From Pseudomonas triclosanedens (GTDB lineage Bacteria; Pseudomonadota; Gammaproteobacteria; Pseudomonadales; Pseudomonadaceae), in contig NZ_CP113432.1 in the NCBI RefSeq assembly GCF_026686735.1, positions 5,445,001 to 5,509,000 on the forward strand: a DNA stretch of 64,000 bases. The letters run 5' to 3'. Made by a program: the position numbers and the translations under genes. A model generated the notes under the pieces. The model did not search any database. It had not been told where the DNA came from and saw only the letters and a list, made by a program, of their open reading frames with translations. Positions 59,833 through 64,000 of this stretch are shown piece after piece; position 1 is the stretch's first letter; every line of letters starts with the position of its first letter.

Positions 59833-60798
59833 CTATATGGAGACCGCCTCAAGGTATTTCAAGGCACGCGGCAGATTGTCATCCGCCATGCTGTCCAACC
59901 AGTGTAGATGGCTCCAGCTGCGCAGCCAGGTGAACTGGCGCTTGGCCAATTGCCGCGCGGCGATCACGCCGCGCTCCTCCATTTCAGAGTAGGACAGTTT
60001 GCCCTCGAGGTAATCCCATACCTGTCGATAGCCAACAGCCCGTATAGACGGCAGCCCGGCGTGCAAGTCACTTCTCGAGCGCAGGGCTTCGACCTCGGCG
60101 ACGAATCCCTGTTCCAGCATCTGGCGAAATCGTTGCGCGATACGCGCGTGCAGTACCTGGCGCTGCAGAGGCGCGATCGCCAGGTGAGCGACAGTATACG
60201 GCAATTGCCCACCGCCTTGCGCGCCGAACCCCGCATTTTCACTCGCCTGCCGACGTCGATGTTCGCTCATGGACATGCCGCTGACGCGATGGACTTCCAA
60301 CGCCCTGACAAGGCGCTGCGGATCGTTCGGATGGATGCGCGCAGCCGACTCAGGGTCTACTCGCGCAAGCTCCGCGTGCAGGGCGGCCCAACCATCTGCG
60401 GCCGCCCAGGCCTCCAGCTCCGCGCGCACGGCGGGGTCCGCGCCGGGCATGTCGGCAAGGCCTTCCAGCAATGCCTTGAAATACAACATGGTGCCGCCGA
60501 CCAACAGAGGAATGCGGCCGGCAGCGGTGATCTCAGCCATCGCCGCCAGGGCGTCGGCACGGAATTCGGCCGCCGAATAGCTTTCGCTGGGGTCGCGGAT
60601 ATCGATGAGACGGTGCGGAAACTCCGCCAGCAGCTCGCGCGAGGGCTTGGCGGTGCCGATATCCATGTCCCGGTAGATCAGCGCCGAATCGACGCTGATC
60701 AACTCGACAGGCAACAGGCGCGCCAGCTCCAGGGCCAGGTCGGTCTTGCCGGCGGCAGTGGGGCCCATGAGGAAAATCGCGGGAGGCAGGGAGGACAT
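59833..60798 (-). CDS. miaA: tRNA dimethylallyltransferase
   Basis: 321 aa enzyme adding dimethylallyl to A37 of tRNAs reading UNN codons. P-loop [15 protein letters not shown] near the N-terminus, and the family [17 protein letters not shown] and [11 protein letters not shown] blocks. Start at 60798 (MSSLPPAIF) matches homologues; a GTG at 60819 is an alternative. It lies between mutL and hfq. Confidence 0.95.
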   Translation of the reverse strand: MSSLPPAIFLMGPTAAGKTDLALELARLLPVELISVDSALIYRDMDIGTAKPSRELLAEFPHRLIDIRDPSESYSAAEFRADALAAMAEITAAGRIPLLVGGTMLYFKALLEGLADMPGADPAVRAELEAWAAADGWAALHAELARVDPESAARIHPNDPQRLVRALEVHRVSGMSMSEHRRRQASENAGFGAQGGGQLPYTVAHLAIAPLQRQVLHARIAQRFRQMLEQGFVAEVEALRSRSDLHAGLPSIRAVGYRQVWDYLEGKLSYSEMEERGVIAARQLAKRQFTWLRSWSHLHWLDSMADDNLPRALKYLEAVSI

Positions 60799-60883
60799 CG
60801 GGGACTCGTTCTTGCGCACTGCTGAATCGTTTGACGCGCAGTGTACTGCAGAAAGCTGAACCCAGGCTTACGGGACGTCGACT

Positions 60884-62781
<1,898 letters not shown>

Positions 62782-62785
<4 letters not shown>

Positions 62786-64000
62786 CGCTGGGACGCCAGG
62801 GCAGTGCCCGGAACCTTGAGGACCTGGCCGATTTTCACCGTGTCACTCTTGAGATTGTTGGCGGTACGCAGCGAGGCGGTACTGACGTCATAGCGGCTTG
62901 CGATCATGCCCAGGCTTTCACCGGCACGCACCACATGCTCGCGCGGCCCGCTGGCCAGTTGGCCGCCGTCGCGCAACGAAGCGATATAGGTGCCCGGCGG
63001 CGGGGTCTGCACGAAGTACTGGCGAACACCGCTGGCAATCGAGCGCGCCAGCGCCTGCTGGTGCGAGCTGCTGGCCAGCTTCTGCGATTCGTTCGGATTG
63101 GAGATGAACCCGGTTTCCACGAGGATCGACGGAATGTCCGGAGACTTCAGCACCATGAACCCCGCCTGCTCCACACGCCGCTTGTGCAGCGACGTCACAC
63201 GGCCCACGTTGGTCAGCACCTTGTGGCCGACATCCAGGCTGGACGACATGGTCGCGGTCATGGACAGATCGAGCAGCACACCTGCGAGCATCTTGTCCTT
63301 GTCGTCGAGGTTCACTCCGCCATCACCGCCGATAAGGTCCGAACGGTTTTCCGTATCGGCCAGCCAGCGCGCGGTCTCGGAGGTCGCGCCGCGGTCGGAC
63401 AAGGCGAATACCGACGCACCGAAGGCACTGCGGCTGGGCGCGGCGTCGGCGTGGATCGAGACGAACAGGTCGGCGCCCTTCTTGCGCGCGATGGCGGTAC
63501 GACCGCGCAACGGGATGAAGTAGTCGCCGGTACGTGTCAGCTCGGCGCGGAAACCTTTCATCTGGTTGATCTGGCGCTGCAATTCGCGAGCGATGGCCAG
63601 GGTGATGTTCTTTTCGTGCAGGCCACCCGGGCCGAGGGCGCCAGGATCTTCGCCGCCGTGGCCGGCGTCGATAGCAATCACGATGTCGCGCTTGCCGCCG
63701 GCGGGCACGGGCAGCTTGGCCACAGACTGGCTGGGCGTCACAGGCGTGGCGGGCAGGTTCGGCGTCGGTGTGGCCGGGACGTCCGGGGTGATGTCGGCAC
63801 CCTGGTCATACAGATCGACGACCAGGCGGTTGCCATATTGCTGGTTCGGCGCCAGGACGAAGCTCTTGGCGGTGACCTGATTCTTCAGGTCCAGCACCAG
63901 ACGCAGATCGGTCGGCGAGCGCTGGGCGGAGCGCACCGCGGTAATCGGAGTATTGCCAAGCTTGAGCTTGTCGACGGCGGTAGCCAGTTGGGCTCCATTG
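62782..64000 (-). CDS. amiB: N-acetylmuramoyl-L-alanine amidase AmiB, 5' truncated by window edge
   Basis: At least 406 aa visible. The frame is open to the end of the window, so the signal peptide is outside. AMIN-type N-terminal domain ([20 protein letters not shown]), then Amidase_3 zinc domain ([27 protein letters not shown] and [13 protein letters not shown]) and a C-terminal LysM ([16 protein letters not shown]). Hydrolyses septal peptidoglycan in cell separation. Confidence 0.95.

Overview
The window is a GC-rich Pseudomonas chromosome segment. The host gene order amiB-mutL-miaA-hfq-hflX-hflK-hflC-DUF2065-hisZ-purA-(tRNA-Leu x2)-rnr-rlmB-rpsF-rpsR-DUF2232-rplI-dnaB-alr is the standard Pseudomonas arrangement, and the protein sequences fit the P. 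aeruginosa / P. nitroreducens side of the genus. The first 33 kb is a transposable (Mu-type) prophage that has landed in a minor pilin gene.

Bases 1-33165 hold the prophage without its left end. The repressor, ner-like region and left terminus lie before base 1, and the transposase is cut by the window edge. The gene order is that of B3/D3112-like transposable siphophages: DDE transposase and MuB-like ATPase (1-2255); about a dozen small early genes, mostly unknown but including DUF3164, DUF2786 and a Gp16/GemA-like gene (2252-7751); a Mor-type late activator (7738-8196); a lysis cassette with nested Rz/Rz1 spanins (8299-10293); terminase subunits with two accessory ORFs between them, one on the opposite strand (10302-12946); portal, MuF-like head protein and virion morphogenesis protein (12956-16295); protease/scaffold, decoration protein and major head protein (16498-18950); and long-tail genes with a T_TTT_TTC -1 frameshift site and a 1321-aa tape measure (18963-33064). 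A strong terminator and two imperfect repeats that look like transposase end sites close the element.

Bases 33166-35197 carry fimU-pilV-pilW-pilX on the minus strand, visibly less GC-rich than their neighbours. The prophage truncates pilX after about 67 codons and separates it from the usual downstream genes (pilY1, pilE). An AlgR-like box lies upstream of fimU. Phages of this group commonly use type IV pili as receptor, so the insertion probably affects piliation and superinfection.

Bases 35438-43691 are a mixed host segment: MscS channel, a translationally coupled lipoprotein pair (diheme cytochrome plus parallel beta-helix protein), bacteriohemerythrin, the radical-SAM protein YgiQ, and a 7TMR-DISM diguanylate cyclase.

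Bases 43692-64000 are housekeeping genes for cell wall, replication, translation, RNA decay, purine and histidine synthesis, membrane protease control, Hfq, tRNA modification and mismatch repair. Two identical tRNA-Leu(CAG) genes share one clear sigma70-type promoter and sit behind small GNRA-loop hairpins. The 342-bp gap between hflC and the DUF2065 gene is full of inverted repeats and ends in a terminator just before DUF2065-hisZ-purA.

No CRISPR array, rRNA, insertion sequence or tyrosine integrase was seen. Most small early phage genes and the accessory ORFs between the terminase genes could not be assigned a function.
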